Source of the DNA: Micromonospora parva
GTDB taxonomy: Bacteria > Actinomycetota > Actinomycetes > Mycobacteriales > Micromonosporaceae
Direction of reading: 5' to 3'
Length of the DNA: 64,000 nt
Assembly: GCF_000718515.1 (NCBI RefSeq)
Contig: NZ_JNZS01000011.1
Coordinates: forward strand, 186,001 to 250,000
Under the pieces are notes generated by a model. That model was not told the origin of the DNA, searched no databases, and worked only from the letters and a program-made list of their open reading frames with translations. Positions 43,745 to 52,795 of this stretch are shown piece after piece; the first letter of the stretch is position 1, and each line of letters opens with the position of its first letter. A program made the position numbers and the translations under genes.

Positions 43745-44440
43745 GTGTTGCTGGATTCCGACGCCGAAAGCGACGTCGCCTACGAGCTGTGCCAGGTCGT
43801 CGGTCGCGCCATCCTGCCGTACCGGTCATCGGGCGGTTTCGGTACCGCGTTCTTCTTTCGCAGCGGCGACGACCCGGTGGGGGAGTCGTTGTTGACGGCG
43901 GCCGACCTGGTGGGCGCTTCCGGGGGTGAGTTGGGCCTGCGGTCGAGCGTCACCGAACCGGCGGGGGTGGCCCCGGAGGTCGTGTCCGAGGCGGAGATGG
44001 TGCCTGGCTGGGCCCGCTTCGGGGGCGACGGGGTGGCGGTGTTGCCGACCGCCGGCCTGCACCGGTACGCCGGTGACGGCGGCTGGCGGTGGCGCGTCCA
44101 GCCGGTGCCGGCGGGGATCGCCGCCGGGCCCGAGGTGGTCGCCCGCCTCGGCGCCGACGCCGGTTCCGCTTTCGTGCTGGCCCATGGGGTACGCGAAGAC
44201 GGGTCGCGCCCGCTGGAGGTCGCGATCGAGCGGGTGGTCCGCGACGGGGACGCCGTGCTGATCACCACGGAGCTGCCGCCGGGGTACGTCGGGGCGCCGG
44301 TCTTCATCGTCCAGGCCGGCGACACCGGCGACGTCGCACCGTACTGCCTGGGTCTGGTCCTGCCTGGCGTCGGCGCGCACCCGGTGGCGACCTTCGACCG
44401 GATCCGTGCCGTCCTCCCGGCGACGCCCGGCGACGTCTGA
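43745..44440 (+). CDS. Hypothetical protein next to tRNA-Arg
   Basis: 231 residues from GTG 43745; TACCTT lies exactly 6 nt upstream, so probably leaderless. The frame extends to 43592, within 8 bp of the tRNA 5' end, which would put coding sequence in the tRNA promoter. A soluble beta-rich protein: LDSDAESDVAYELCQVVGRAILPYR, FGTAFFFRSGDD, PPGYVGAPVFIVQ. No family recognised. Confidence 0.65.
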   Translation: MLLDSDAESDVAYELCQVVGRAILPYRSSGGFGTAFFFRSGDDPVGESLLTAADLVGASGGELGLRSSVTEPAGVAPEVVSEAEMVPGWARFGGDGVAVLPTAGLHRYAGDGGWRWRVQPVPAGIAAGPEVVARLGADAGSAFVLAHGVREDGSRPLEVAIERVVRDGDAVLITTELPPGYVGAPVFIVQAGDTGDVAPYCLGLVLPGVGAHPVATFDRIRAVLPATPGDV

Positions 44441-44516
44441 GCCGGGACGCCGTCCGGCGATGTCGGACTGCCCCCGCTGTCCGGTGACGTCTGAGCGGCG
44501 ACGCCATCCCGGCCTG

Positions 44517-45542
44517 TCAACTGCCGGGCGTTGTCGCCGTCGCCGCGTCGGCTGTCGGTGAACTGGTCGGGTCAGCGTCGGCCGGGGCGGTGGGGCCGGC
44601 GGCGAGGAACGCCTCGGCCCAGCGGCCCACCTCGTCGAAGACCTTCTTCCGTACGGCGGGGCCGGAGAGCGTGAGGTCGTGCAGCCCGCCGTCGAAGCGG
44701 GCCAGTGTGACGTGGCGACCGAGGCGGGGCGCGTAACGGACCATGTGGTCGACGTCCAGTACGGCGTCGGCCATTGTCGCGTTGGCGTGCCACTTGGTGC
44801 CCCGGAAGGACCGGGTCGAACAGGCCAGCAGCACCGGCACCTGGATGTCCAGCCCGGCACGGAGTCGACGCTGCCCGGTGCGGATCGCGTTCAGCCAGCC
44901 GGCCCGGACCGGGAACCCGGCCAGCGGCTTCCACGCCAGGTCGTAGGTCCACTCGCCGCGGTGGTCGGAGTGGATGCTCTCGCCGTACACCGTGCCCAGC
45001 CCGAACGGCAGGATGCGGTGCGGCGCTCTGCGGCCCAGCCGGGACGCGGCGGCCGCGAGGGGTCGACGGATCGCCCAGGGGGCGTTGAGGTCGAAGAAGG
45101 GGCTGTTGAGCACCAGGCCGTCGACGATGCCGGTGTCGCGGCGGGAGTCCGCCCACAACGAGATGATCAGGCCGCCGGTGGAGTGGCCCATCGCCAGCAG
45201 GGTCTCGTGCCCGTCGTCCTTGCGGATGATCTCAGCGGCGGCATCCAGCTCGGGGAAGTAGTCGCTGATGTCGTGGCAGAAGTTCGGGGTCTGGCCCGGG
45301 AGCAGACTGCGACCGTATTTGCGCAGGTCGAGGGCGTAGAAGTCCCACCCTCGCTCGGCGAAGAAGTCGGCCAGGTGGGTCTGGAAGAAGTAGTCGACGA
45401 AGCCGTGCACGTAGAGCACGGCCCGCCCGGTGGGGCGTTCGGCCCGCCTCCGGACCAGCGTCGCGACAACGGGGCCTTCGTCGTCGGCGCCCAGGTCGAT
45501 CGTCTGCCGCTCGTACGGCGGCCCCAACACGTCCGGTTCCAC
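44517..45542 (-). CDS. Alpha/beta hydrolase (lysophospholipase-like)
   Basis: 341 residues from GTG 45542, where TAGCGT sits 7 nt upstream (leaderless). The frame extends to 45686 but that part is made by a palindromic repeat. Oxyanion motif LYVHGFVDYFFQTHLADFF, nucleophile elbow LAMGHSTGGLIIS (GHSTGG), acid region DVDHMV and His in FDGGLHDLTLS. Similar to serine aminopeptidase S33/monoacylglycerol lipase proteins. Substrate unknown. Confidence 0.87.
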   Translation of the reverse strand: MEPDVLGPPYERQTIDLGADDEGPVVATLVRRRAERPTGRAVLYVHGFVDYFFQTHLADFFAERGWDFYALDLRKYGRSLLPGQTPNFCHDISDYFPELDAAAEIIRKDDGHETLLAMGHSTGGLIISLWADSRRDTGIVDGLVLNSPFFDLNAPWAIRRPLAAAASRLGRRAPHRILPFGLGTVYGESIHSDHRGEWTYDLAWKPLAGFPVRAGWLNAIRTGQRRLRAGLDIQVPVLLACSTRSFRGTKWHANATMADAVLDVDHMVRYAPRLGRHVTLARFDGGLHDLTLSGPAVRKKVFDEVGRWAEAFLAAGPTAPADADPTSSPTADAATATTPGS

Positions 45543-45616
45543 GAACGCGACGCTACGCCGCCGACCTACCCAGCGGTAGCCCACGCCCGCTCGGTCCGCC
45601 CGCCCGCCACGCTCAT

Positions 45617-45696
45617 CCCCGCGATCTTGCACTTTCTGTCCCGACATATGGGGGACGTAGCCGCTATTCGGGCGATGAAAGTGCAAGATCGCGGGG
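45617..45696. repeat. GATC-ended long inverted repeat 3
   Basis: Arms 45617-45636 and 45677-45696 are perfect 20-bp inverted copies (containing GCGATCTTGCACTTTC). The 40-bp centre has its own smaller palindrome (GTCCCGACATATGGGGGAC). It lies between the hydrolase start and the HPF-like gene end. Confidence 0.8.
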
Positions 45697-45708
45697 GTGA
45701 GGCGTGGG

Positions 45709-46119
45709 TCAGGCCGTTTCCGCGTCGGCGCGGGGGGCCTCGTCGTCGGACTCGGCCTGCGGCTGGGGGAGGTCGCGCAGGTGCTTGTTGTGCCGGGGCT
45801 CCTGGCGGGTCTTGGCGTCGTTGAGACGGCGGCGCAGGTCGTCGCGGACGTCGTTGAGGGCTGCGTGCAGGTCCTCCTCCGCGGAGGTGGTGACGATCTT
45901 CTGCCGGCCGGCGATCCAGCACTCGAGCGTGACCTTCTGCCCGCGTGCCTCCCGGTCCTTCACCGACACCTCCAGCTCGGTGGCGTCGGCGTGGAAGCTG
46001 GCGAGCCGGGCGTCGAGGGTGGCGAACTGCTCGGCGATCCAGTTCCGGTCGCCCTGCGAGAACCCGGCGCCCACCCGCAGGCACTCAGCCACGGTGGCCG
46101 GGTTCGCCACGGCGCTCAT
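45709..46119 (-). CDS. HPF/RaiA-like ribosome-associated protein
   Basis: 136 residues. The N-terminal half has the RaiA/HPF layout (NWIAEQFATLDARLASFHADATELEVSVKDRE, then KVTLECWIAGRQKIVTTSAEEDLHAALNDVRDDLRRRLND), the family that binds the 30S subunit and stalls ribosomes in stress. The C-terminal dimerisation domain of long HPF is missing, replaced by a polar tail rich in Asp, Glu and Pro. ATG 46119. Confidence 0.78.
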   Translation of the reverse strand: MSAVANPATVAECLRVGAGFSQGDRNWIAEQFATLDARLASFHADATELEVSVKDREARGQKVTLECWIAGRQKIVTTSAEEDLHAALNDVRDDLRRRLNDAKTRQEPRHNKHLRDLPQPQAESDDEAPRADAETA

Positions 46120-46300
46120 CGCCGCGCCTCGGAAGCGTTCGCGGAACCGATGGTAGTGATCGTCATGGCGCTGACCTCTCGTCGACGTGCAACTGTCGGT
46201 GGTGCGTTGATCAAGTCCTTACCCAGTTCGAGCGGCCCGGGAAACCGTTGACGGCGGGTCGGGCGGGTCGGGCGTACCACACCCGGGCGTGATCAGGGCG

Positions 46301-46328
46301 TTGTCCACAGGTGGGTTCGTCATCCACA
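46301..46328. promoter_or_regulatory. Two DnaA-box-like sites upstream of ssb
   Basis: TTGTCCACA (46301-46309) is the exact actinobacterial DnaA-box consensus; TCATCCACA (46320-46328) is one mismatch away. They lie in the 304-bp gap between the HPF-like gene and ssb, about 100-120 bp before the ssb start. Nothing else in the gap is recognised. Confidence 0.5.
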
Positions 46329-46423
46329 GGCCGGCGGTGGGCGGTGGCGGTGGGCGGCCTCGGTGTCGAGGCTCGGTGGCGAGTCGACTCGCGTTGGCAG
46401 GCCCCGATCCCCCTGGAGGGACG

Positions 46424-47206
46424 ATGTTCGACACTTACGTGACAATCGTCGGCAACGTGCTGACCACGCCCGAGTGGCGGCGTACGACCCAGAGCAACAC
46501 CCTGGTGGCCAACTTCAAGGTCGCCTCCACCGCCCGCCGGCTCGACCGGGACAGTGGCCGGTGGGTGGACGGCAATTCGCTCCGCGTCCGCGTCAACTGT
46601 TGGCGCAAGCTCGCCGAGGGGGTGGCGGCCTCTGTCATGGTCGGCGATCCGGTGGTGGTCTGTGGGCGGCTCTACACCCGCGACTGGACCGACGACGCCG
46701 GCAACCACCGCACGCTCTACGAGTTGGAGGCGGTCGCCGTCGGCCACGATCTGTCCCGCGGCCGGGCCCGGTTCCTGCGCAACCGGCCGAGCGTGACGAC
46801 CAGCACCGTGGAGGACGCGGAGGCCGAGAGCCGGGTGCACGGCGAGCCCACCGAGTCGGTGCCGGCCGGGCAGGCCCCCGCACTGCCCGACGACCGGCCG
46901 CTGGACGACGACTTCGAGCTGCCTGACTACGCCGAGCTGCGCACCAGCCCGTTCGGAGGCAGTCCGTTCGGCACCAGCCCGTTCGGCAGCGACCCGGAGG
47001 ACGATTCCCCGAGCGGCGGGCAGGTCGAGCAGGTCGATGCCGCACTGGGCATCGACGAGCTGACAGCTCCGCCCGAGGCGAACGACGACAACGCCGACGG
47101 TGACCTGGACCTCGAGTTGGGGGCGGTGCCCGACGAGGGGCAGCCCGAGCCGACGCAACTCGGTCGCGGGCGGCGCGGTCGGGGCCGGATCCCGCAGCCG
47201 GCCTGA
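46424..47206 (+). CDS. ssb: Single-stranded DNA-binding protein paralogue
   Basis: 260 residues from ATG 46424, with CTGGAGGGACG upstream. OB-fold signature FDTYVTIVGNVLTTPEWRRT, ANFKVASTARRLDRDSGRWVDGNSLRVRVNCWRKLAEGVAASVMVGDPVVVCGRLYTRDW. After about residue 115 a long disordered tail follows, with SPFGGSPFGTSPFGSD repeats. The end is basic (GRRGRGRIPQPA), not the acidic DDEPPF tip of the main SSB. So it is probably a second SSB, perhaps for competence, development or repair. Confidence 0.87.
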   Translation: MFDTYVTIVGNVLTTPEWRRTTQSNTLVANFKVASTARRLDRDSGRWVDGNSLRVRVNCWRKLAEGVAASVMVGDPVVVCGRLYTRDWTDDAGNHRTLYELEAVAVGHDLSRGRARFLRNRPSVTTSTVEDAEAESRVHGEPTESVPAGQAPALPDDRPLDDDFELPDYAELRTSPFGGSPFGTSPFGSDPEDDSPSGGQVEQVDAALGIDELTAPPEANDDNADGDLDLELGAVPDEGQPEPTQLGRGRRGRGRIPQPA

Positions 47207-47388
47207 CCGATCCGGGCGGCACGAACGGGGGCGGGGTGGCGGCGCCTGCAGCGTCGTCACCCCGCGTGACGGGCGTCGGCGGGGCGGCCCGACTGTTCGC
47301 TCCAGGGGTTCTCGTCGCGGCTGCGGCACCGTGTGTTGGGCTGGTTCCCGGGGTGCTCGTCTAGGCTGGCCGGCCGGAGGTGGTGCGG

Positions 47389-48531
47389 GTGCGACGGACA
47401 GCGCCGATGGCGAACGCGGTGGGGCTGCTGGCCGGTTACGCGCTGGACAGGCTGCTCGGCGACCCCCGCCGGTGGCACCCGGTGGCCGGCTTCGGGCAGG
47501 CCGCCGGGGCGCTGGAGCGCCGCCTCTACCGCCCGGACCGAACGGCGGGTACGGCCTTCACCGCGCTGGCCGTCGGAGGGCCGGTGCTGCTCGGAGCGGC
47601 CGCCGCGGCGGCTACCCGGCACCGGCCGGTGACCCGGGCGGTGCTCGTGGCGGCCGGCACGTGGAGCGTGCTGGGCGGCCGCACGTTACGGCACGAGGCG
47701 ACTGTCATGGGCCGGACGCTGCGTGACGGCGACCTGCCCGCTGCCCGGCGACGCCTCGGCAACCTCTGCGGGCGGGACCCGTCGACGCTTGGCGAGTCGG
47801 AGCTGGCCCGTGCCACAGTCGAGTCGGTCGCCGAGAACACCTCCGACGCGGTCGTCGCTCCGCTGCTCTGGGGTGCGGTCGCCGGCCTGCCCGGGCTGCT
47901 GGGCTACCGCGCGGCGAACACCCTCGACGCGATGGTCGGGCACCGGTCGGCGCGCTACGCGCGGTTCGGCACCCCGGCCGCTCGGCTGGACGACGCGCTC
48001 AACCTCGTACCGTCCCGGCTGACCGGGCTGCTCACCGTCGCCGTCGCGCCGGTCGCGCACGGGGACCGGCAGCGCGCCTGGCAGGTGTGGCTGCGCGACC
48101 GCAACGACCACCCGAGCCCCAACGCCGGCCAGTGCGAGGCGGCGATGGCCGGTGCGCTCGGGGTCCGCCTCGGCGGCCGCAACGTCTACTTCGGGCGCTC
48201 CGAGGTGCGGCCGTTCCTCGGCGACGGTCCCCGCCCGGAGGCGCGGCACCTCAAGCGGGCCGCCCGGATCTCCGGCGCGGTGGGGCTGGCCGCGGTGGGG
48301 CTGGCCGCCGCGTACCCGGTGACCCTCGGCCGGCTGATCGGCGCCGTGGGCCGGCGCGGGTTGGCCGCCGTGGCCGGCGGGCGCGTGCGGGCCGGCGGGA
48401 CCGGGCTGGCAGCCGGGGTCGGCACGCGCGGACTGGTCGGGCGGCGCGGGTTGGCCGTCGGGGCCGGCGGGCGCGGGCGGGCCGGCGGAGTGGACGCGGG
48501 TGTCGGGGTGCGGCGGGGGAACGGGCGGTGA
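47389..48531 (+). CDS. cobD: Adenosylcobinamide-phosphate synthase (CobD/CbiB)
   Basis: 380 residues from GTG 47389, GGAGG 8 nt upstream. Adds the aminopropanol arm to adenosylcobyric acid; membrane protein. Motifs: [111 protein letters not shown]. The last ~60 residues are a Gly/Arg/Val repeat ([16 protein letters not shown]) unusual for the family. Stop overlaps the CobQ start (GTGA). Confidence 0.92.
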   Translation: MRRTAPMANAVGLLAGYALDRLLGDPRRWHPVAGFGQAAGALERRLYRPDRTAGTAFTALAVGGPVLLGAAAAAATRHRPVTRAVLVAAGTWSVLGGRTLRHEATVMGRTLRDGDLPAARRRLGNLCGRDPSTLGESELARATVESVAENTSDAVVAPLLWGAVAGLPGLLGYRAANTLDAMVGHRSARYARFGTPAARLDDALNLVPSRLTGLLTVAVAPVAHGDRQRAWQVWLRDRNDHPSPNAGQCEAAMAGALGVRLGGRNVYFGRSEVRPFLGDGPRPEARHLKRAARISGAVGLAAVGLAAAYPVTLGRLIGAVGRRGLAAVAGGRVRAGGTGLAAGVGTRGLVGRRGLAVGAGGRGRAGGVDAGVGVRRGNGR

Positions 48532-50069
48532 GTGGCGGGCTGCTGGTGGCCGGCACGACGTCCGACGCGGGCAAGAGCGTGCTCACCGCCGGCATCTGTC
48601 GCTGGCTGCACCGCCAGGGCGTGAAGGTGGCGCCGTACAAGGCGCAGAACATGTCGAACAACTCGGCCGTGGTCGTCGGGCCGGACGGGCGCGGCGGCGA
48701 GATCGGGCGCGCCCAGGCCATGCAGGCCGCCGCGTGCGGGCTCGCACCCGACCTGCGGTTCAACCCGGTGCTGCTCAAGCCGGGCAGTGACCTGGCCAGT
48801 CAGGTGGTGCTGCTGGGCGAGGCGGTCGACACGATCACCGCCGGCACCTTCCGGCAGTTGCGCCCCCGGCTCGCCGAGACCGCGTACGCCGCGCTCGCCG
48901 AGCTGCGCGAGACGTACGACGTGGTGATCTGCGAGGGCGCCGGCAGCCCCGCCGAGATCAACCTGCGGGCCGGTGACTACGTCAACATGGGGCTGGCCCG
49001 GCACGCCAACCTGCCCACCATCGTCGTCGGCGACATCGACCGGGGCGGTGTGTTCGCCTCGATGTTCGGCACCGTGGCCCTGCTCGACCCGGCCGACCAG
49101 GCGCTGATCGCCGGCTTCGTGATCAACAAGTTCCGGGGTGACCGCGGACTGCTCCAGCCGGGTCTGGACATGCTGCGTCAGGTCACCGGCCGTCCCACGT
49201 ACGGGGTGCTGCCCTGGGCGCTGGACCTGTGGCTCGACGCGGAGGACTCTCTCGCCTACGGCCGGGTGCTCGGGCGCCCCGCCGCCCCGCACGGCACCGA
49301 ATGGCTGGACGTGGCCGTCGTTCGCCTGCCCCGGGTCAGCAATGCCACCGACGTGGAGGCGCTCGCCACCGAGCCGGGTGTCCGGGTACGCCTCACCATC
49401 GAACCGGCCGAGCTGGCCGCCGCCGACCTGGTCGTCCTGCCCGGCTCCAAGTCCACCGTCGCCGACCTCGCCTGGCTGCGCGAGACCGGCCTCGCCGACG
49501 CGGTCGCCACCCATGTGGCGGCCGGCAAACCTCTGCTCGGCCTCTGCGGCGGCTTCCAGATGCTCGGCCGCGCCATCCACGACCCGGTGGAGAGTCGGCA
49601 GGGCAGCGTGCCGGGGCTCGGTCTGCTGCCCATCGAGATCACCTTCGATCCGCGCAAGACCGTGCGGCAGTCGGTGGGCACCGGCCACGGTGGCCTTCCG
49701 GTGCACGGCTACGAGATCCACCACGGGTACGTGTCCCAGGCCGACCCCGGCCTGCCGCCGCTGCTGACCGGCGACGACGGTGTCGGAGAGGGGGCCGTGC
49801 TCGGCGCGGTACACGGCACGCACTGGCACGGGGCGTTCGAGTCCGACGGCTTCCGCCGGTGGTTCCTCACCGAGGCGGCTCGCCTGGCCGGCCGCAGCGG
49901 GTTCCGGGTCGCACCGGCCACCAGCTTCGCCGCCGCCCGGGAACGCTCGCTTGATCTGCTCGGCGACCTGGTCGAGGAACACCTGGACACCGATGCCCTC
50001 TGGCGTCTCATCGAAGCCGGCCCACCCGCCGGCCTCCCCTTCATCCCACCCGGCGCGCCACCCTCCTGA
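48528..50069 (+). CDS. cobQ: Cobyric acid synthase (CobQ)
   Basis: 513 residues from GTG 48528. Amidates four carboxylates of adenosylcobyrinate a,c-diamide. P-loop [67 protein letters not shown]-terminal glutamine amidotransferase with Cys in [12 protein letters not shown] and His in [15 protein letters not shown]. Overlaps cobD by 4 bp, so the two are one operon. Confidence 0.95.
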   Translation: MSGGLLVAGTTSDAGKSVLTAGICRWLHRQGVKVAPYKAQNMSNNSAVVVGPDGRGGEIGRAQAMQAAACGLAPDLRFNPVLLKPGSDLASQVVLLGEAVDTITAGTFRQLRPRLAETAYAALAELRETYDVVICEGAGSPAEINLRAGDYVNMGLARHANLPTIVVGDIDRGGVFASMFGTVALLDPADQALIAGFVINKFRGDRGLLQPGLDMLRQVTGRPTYGVLPWALDLWLDAEDSLAYGRVLGRPAAPHGTEWLDVAVVRLPRVSNATDVEALATEPGVRVRLTIEPAELAAADLVVLPGSKSTVADLAWLRETGLADAVATHVAAGKPLLGLCGGFQMLGRAIHDPVESRQGSVPGLGLLPIEITFDPRKTVRQSVGTGHGGLPVHGYEIHHGYVSQADPGLPPLLTGDDGVGEGAVLGAVHGTHWHGAFESDGFRRWFLTEAARLAGRSGFRVAPATSFAAARERSLDLLGDLVEEHLDTDALWRLIEAGPPAGLPFIPPGAPPS

Positions 50070-50111
50070 CTGGGACACCGTCCCCTGGGGACAGTGCAGG
50101 TGGGGACCGCC

Positions 50112-50189
50112 CATGATCGTGCTCGATCGTTGTTCCAGGGGCCTCTCCGCGCGAGGAGGGGCCTGTTTCGTGGATCGAGCGCGATCGTG
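50112..50189. repeat. GATC-bearing imperfect inverted repeat 4
   Basis: Between the convergent CobQ and rhodanese genes. CATGATCGTGCTCGATC at the left faces GATCGAGCGCGATCGTG at the right with few mismatches; the centre holds a smaller CCTC/GAGG hairpin. Less regular than the other three GATC repeats; may serve as a bidirectional terminator. Confidence 0.55.
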
Positions 50190-50230
50190 AGCCGGGCTGC
50201 CCGCCGGTGGTGGGCGCCCGGTGGTGGGAG

Positions 50231-50650
50231 TCAGGGGCGGACGTCGGCGGGGCGGTCGGTGGTGGGCAGGCCCGCGGCGAGCCAGGCGTCCACACCGCCG
50301 ATCATGTCGGTGGCCCGGCGCAGCCCGAGGGTCTGCAAACTGGCGGCGGCCAGGCTGGAGCTGTAGCCCTGCCGGCACACCAGCACGATCTCCCGGTCGT
50401 ACCCGGTGGCCTCCGGGATCCGCCAGGCGCTGGCCGGATCGAGGCGCCACTCCAGTACGGTCCGGTCGATGACGACCGCGCCCGGCAGGTCGCCCTGTTC
50501 GCGGCGTTGCAGGTCGGTACGGGTGTCGACCAGCAGCGCGCCGCCGCGGACCGCCTCGACGGTCTGCTGCGGAGTCAGTCGGTGCAGCCCGGCGCGGGCC
50601 TGTTCGAGCAGGGCGTCTATGCCGGGGCTCATCACGTCTCGGAGCACCAC
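50231..50650 (-). CDS. Rhodanese-like domain protein
   Basis: 139 residues from GTG 50650 (other GTG/ATG starts at 50635/50632 possible). Single rhodanese domain: ALLVDTRTDLQRREQGDLPGAVVIDRTVLEWRLDP, active Cys in IVLVCRQGYSSSLAAASLQTLGL, and IGGVDAWLAAGLP. Transfers sulfane sulfur or acts as a sensor; partner not clear. Confidence 0.85.
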   Translation of the reverse strand: MVLRDVMSPGIDALLEQARAGLHRLTPQQTVEAVRGGALLVDTRTDLQRREQGDLPGAVVIDRTVLEWRLDPASAWRIPEATGYDREIVLVCRQGYSSSLAAASLQTLGLRRATDMIGGVDAWLAAGLPTTDRPADVRP

Positions 50651-50916
50651 CCGATCATCCCGATTCGGTGGCACCCCGGGCGGCGAACGGGCCGCCCGTC
50701 ACCCGTCGTCGCCCCAATTCCCCCGGACGTGACGGTGGCCGGCCAGGGCGACCAGCCGGACGGGGCACGGTGGCCCACCCTGGCCCCTCAGCCAGCATGA
50801 TCGACACGGCCGCGCGGTGCCCCTTCGGCAGGGACACCGCGACCGCACCGAACCGGAGTCGGTCGCCCTGCCCGCCGGCGGCGACGGCATACTTCGGTCA
50901 TGCACCACGCGAGGTT

Positions 50917-51561
50917 GTGCTGAACCCGGAGACTGCCGGCCTGACCGTGGCGGTTGTCGAGGCGTACGCCGAACTGGCTCGTCGGGTGCTCGCGGGCCCG
51001 GCGCGGTTGGGGCGGACCCGGCTGGTCGCCGTCGACGGGCCGAGCGGCGCGGGCAAGAGCCGGTTCGCCGCGCAGCTCGCGGATGCCCTGGCGGGGCCGC
51101 TCGGCGGCCGACCGCCGGTGGTGCACACCGACGACCTGCTCGACGGGTGGGACGACCAGGTCACCTTCTGGCCCCGGCTCGACGACTGGGTGCTCGCCCC
51201 GCTGCGCGCCGGGACGCCGGGTGCCTACCGGCGGTACAGCTGGGTCCGGCACCGTTTCCTGCCCCGGCCGGTGCCGGTGCCGGCGGCTCCGGTGCTGCTG
51301 GTCGAGGGGGTCAGCGCCGCCCGCGCGGTCGTCCGGCCGGAGCTGACGCTGGCCGTGTTCGTCACCGCACCCGCGTCGCTGCGACTGGCACGCGCGGTCG
51401 CCCGGGACGGGCCGGAGATCCTGCCCGACCTGCGCCGCTGGCACGACGGGGAGCGGGTGCACTTCGCCGTCGACGAGACCGCGACCCACGCCGACCTGGT
51501 GGTCGACGGCGCGCCCAGCCTGCCGCACGACGCGGACCGGTACTACGTGCGGCTGCGCTGA
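50917..51561 (+). CDS. Uridine kinase-like P-loop protein
   Basis: 214 residues, start taken at GTG 50917 (GCGAGG just upstream); earlier starts exist in the frame to 50668. P-loop VAVDGPSGAGKSRFAAQLADAL; VVHTDDLLDGWDD resembles the D-x-D of uridine/pantothenate kinase-like folds; LLVEGVSAARAVVRPELTLAVFVTAPASLRLARAVARDG is the typical lid region. Substrate unknown. Confidence 0.8.
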   Translation: MLNPETAGLTVAVVEAYAELARRVLAGPARLGRTRLVAVDGPSGAGKSRFAAQLADALAGPLGGRPPVVHTDDLLDGWDDQVTFWPRLDDWVLAPLRAGTPGAYRRYSWVRHRFLPRPVPVPAAPVLLVEGVSAARAVVRPELTLAVFVTAPASLRLARAVARDGPEILPDLRRWHDGERVHFAVDETATHADLVVDGAPSLPHDADRYYVRLR

Positions 51562-51628
51562 GCGGGGCATGGACGTCGGCCACCGACTACGGCACGATGC
51601 GGGGAGCTACGGCGAACGGGGAGCCACC

Positions 51629-52774
51629 ATGACGGCAGCGGACGCGCCAGCGCGGCGTCGGATCACCCTCACCGGCATCAGCTCACGGGCCTGGGAGCAT
51701 CCCGCCGACCGGGGTGCCCTGGTCGCGCTGCGGGAGCTGCGCGGTTTCGACGACGTGGTGCGGTCGTTCTTCGGCATGTGGAACGAGCGGGGTTTCCGGC
51801 TGTCCGTGCTGGCCTCCGGCATCCGGGTCGACCACCGGCAGTACCCGGCGGTGTGGCAGCGCTACACCGAGGCCGCGGCGGCGCTCGACGTGGCCGAGCT
51901 GCCCGAGCTGTACGTGACCCAGTCGCCCTGGTTGGGCGCCGAGGCGGTCGGGCTGGAGCGGCCGTTCATCGTGGTGAACTCCGCCTGCGTGCAACAACTC
52001 GACGAGGACGAGCTGCGCTGTCTGCTCGGCCACGAGTTGGGGCATGTGGGCAGCGGGCACGCGGTCTACAAGACGATGCTCATGATCCTCACCCGCTGGG
52101 CTGCCAACCTGAGCTGGTTGCCGGTCGGCGCGATCGCGCTGCGGGCCATCATCGCGGCGATGCTGGAGTGGTGGCGCAAGGCGGAGCTGTCCGCCGACCG
52201 GGCGGGTCTGCTCGCCGGGCAGGACCCGGCCGCCGCGTTGCGGCTGTTGATGAAGCTGGCCGGTGGCGGTGACCTGTCCCAGGTCGACACCACCGCCTTC
52301 CTGGAGCAGGCCGCCGAGTACGCGGGCGGCGGCGACCTGCGCGACAGCCTGCACAAGATCCGGATGACCGCGTGGAGCACCCACCCGGTGCCGGTGGCGC
52401 GGGCGGCGCAGCTGCGCCAGTGGATCGACTCCGGGGCGTACGGGCGGGTGCTGGCCGGGGACTACCCACGCCGCGAGGACGACAGCTCGACCAGCGTCAC
52501 GGAGGAGATCAAGGCGGCTGCCGAGTCGTACCGGGAGGAGTTCAGCAGGTCCAGCGACCCGCTGGTCGGGTTGCTGCGCCGGCTCGGCGACGGTGCGAGC
52601 GACGTCGGCGAGTGGGTGGGCGGCACCGCCGGTCGGGCCCGTTCCTGGATGGACGCGGCCACCGAGGCGGCGGGCCGCGCCCACCGCGCCGGGCGGGCTG
52701 CCCCCGGCGCGCGGGCCGGCGCCGGCCCCACGGACAGCGGTGACGGTACGGGCTCCGCCGGCACGCCCAGGTAA
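51629..52774 (+). CDS. M48-family zinc metallopeptidase
   Basis: 381 residues from ATG 51629 with GGGGAGCCACC upstream. Zinc motif LGHELGHVGSGH (HExxH) at about 139; downstream Glu in RKAELSADRAGLLA as the third ligand. Two hydrophobic stretches near the motif (MLMILTRWAANLSWLPVGAIALRAIIA) place it at the membrane, as for HtpX-like peptidases. The C-terminal 100 residues are helical and Ala/Gly-rich. Confidence 0.9.
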   Translation: MTAADAPARRRITLTGISSRAWEHPADRGALVALRELRGFDDVVRSFFGMWNERGFRLSVLASGIRVDHRQYPAVWQRYTEAAAALDVAELPELYVTQSPWLGAEAVGLERPFIVVNSACVQQLDEDELRCLLGHELGHVGSGHAVYKTMLMILTRWAANLSWLPVGAIALRAIIAAMLEWWRKAELSADRAGLLAGQDPAAALRLLMKLAGGGDLSQVDTTAFLEQAAEYAGGGDLRDSLHKIRMTAWSTHPVPVARAAQLRQWIDSGAYGRVLAGDYPRREDDSSTSVTEEIKAAAESYREEFSRSSDPLVGLLRRLGDGASDVGEWVGGTAGRARSWMDAATEAAGRAHRAGRAAPGARAGAGPTDSGDGTGSAGTPR

Positions 52775-52795
52775 GGCCGGCATACGATGCCGGTC

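Noticed and set aside
45543..45686. N-terminal extension of the hydrolase
   Set aside because: It is encoded by the palindromic repeat and has no hydrolase motif; GTG 45542 follows a -10-like box by 7 nt.
47207..47388. Cobalamin riboswitch before cobD
   Set aside because: I looked for a conserved B12-box-like core here and before cobB and cobC and saw none; a covariance-model search would settle it.
48186..50450. 754-aa minus-strand frame opposite cobD-cobQ
   Set aside because: Antisense shadow produced by high GC; the plus strand has all CobQ motifs.
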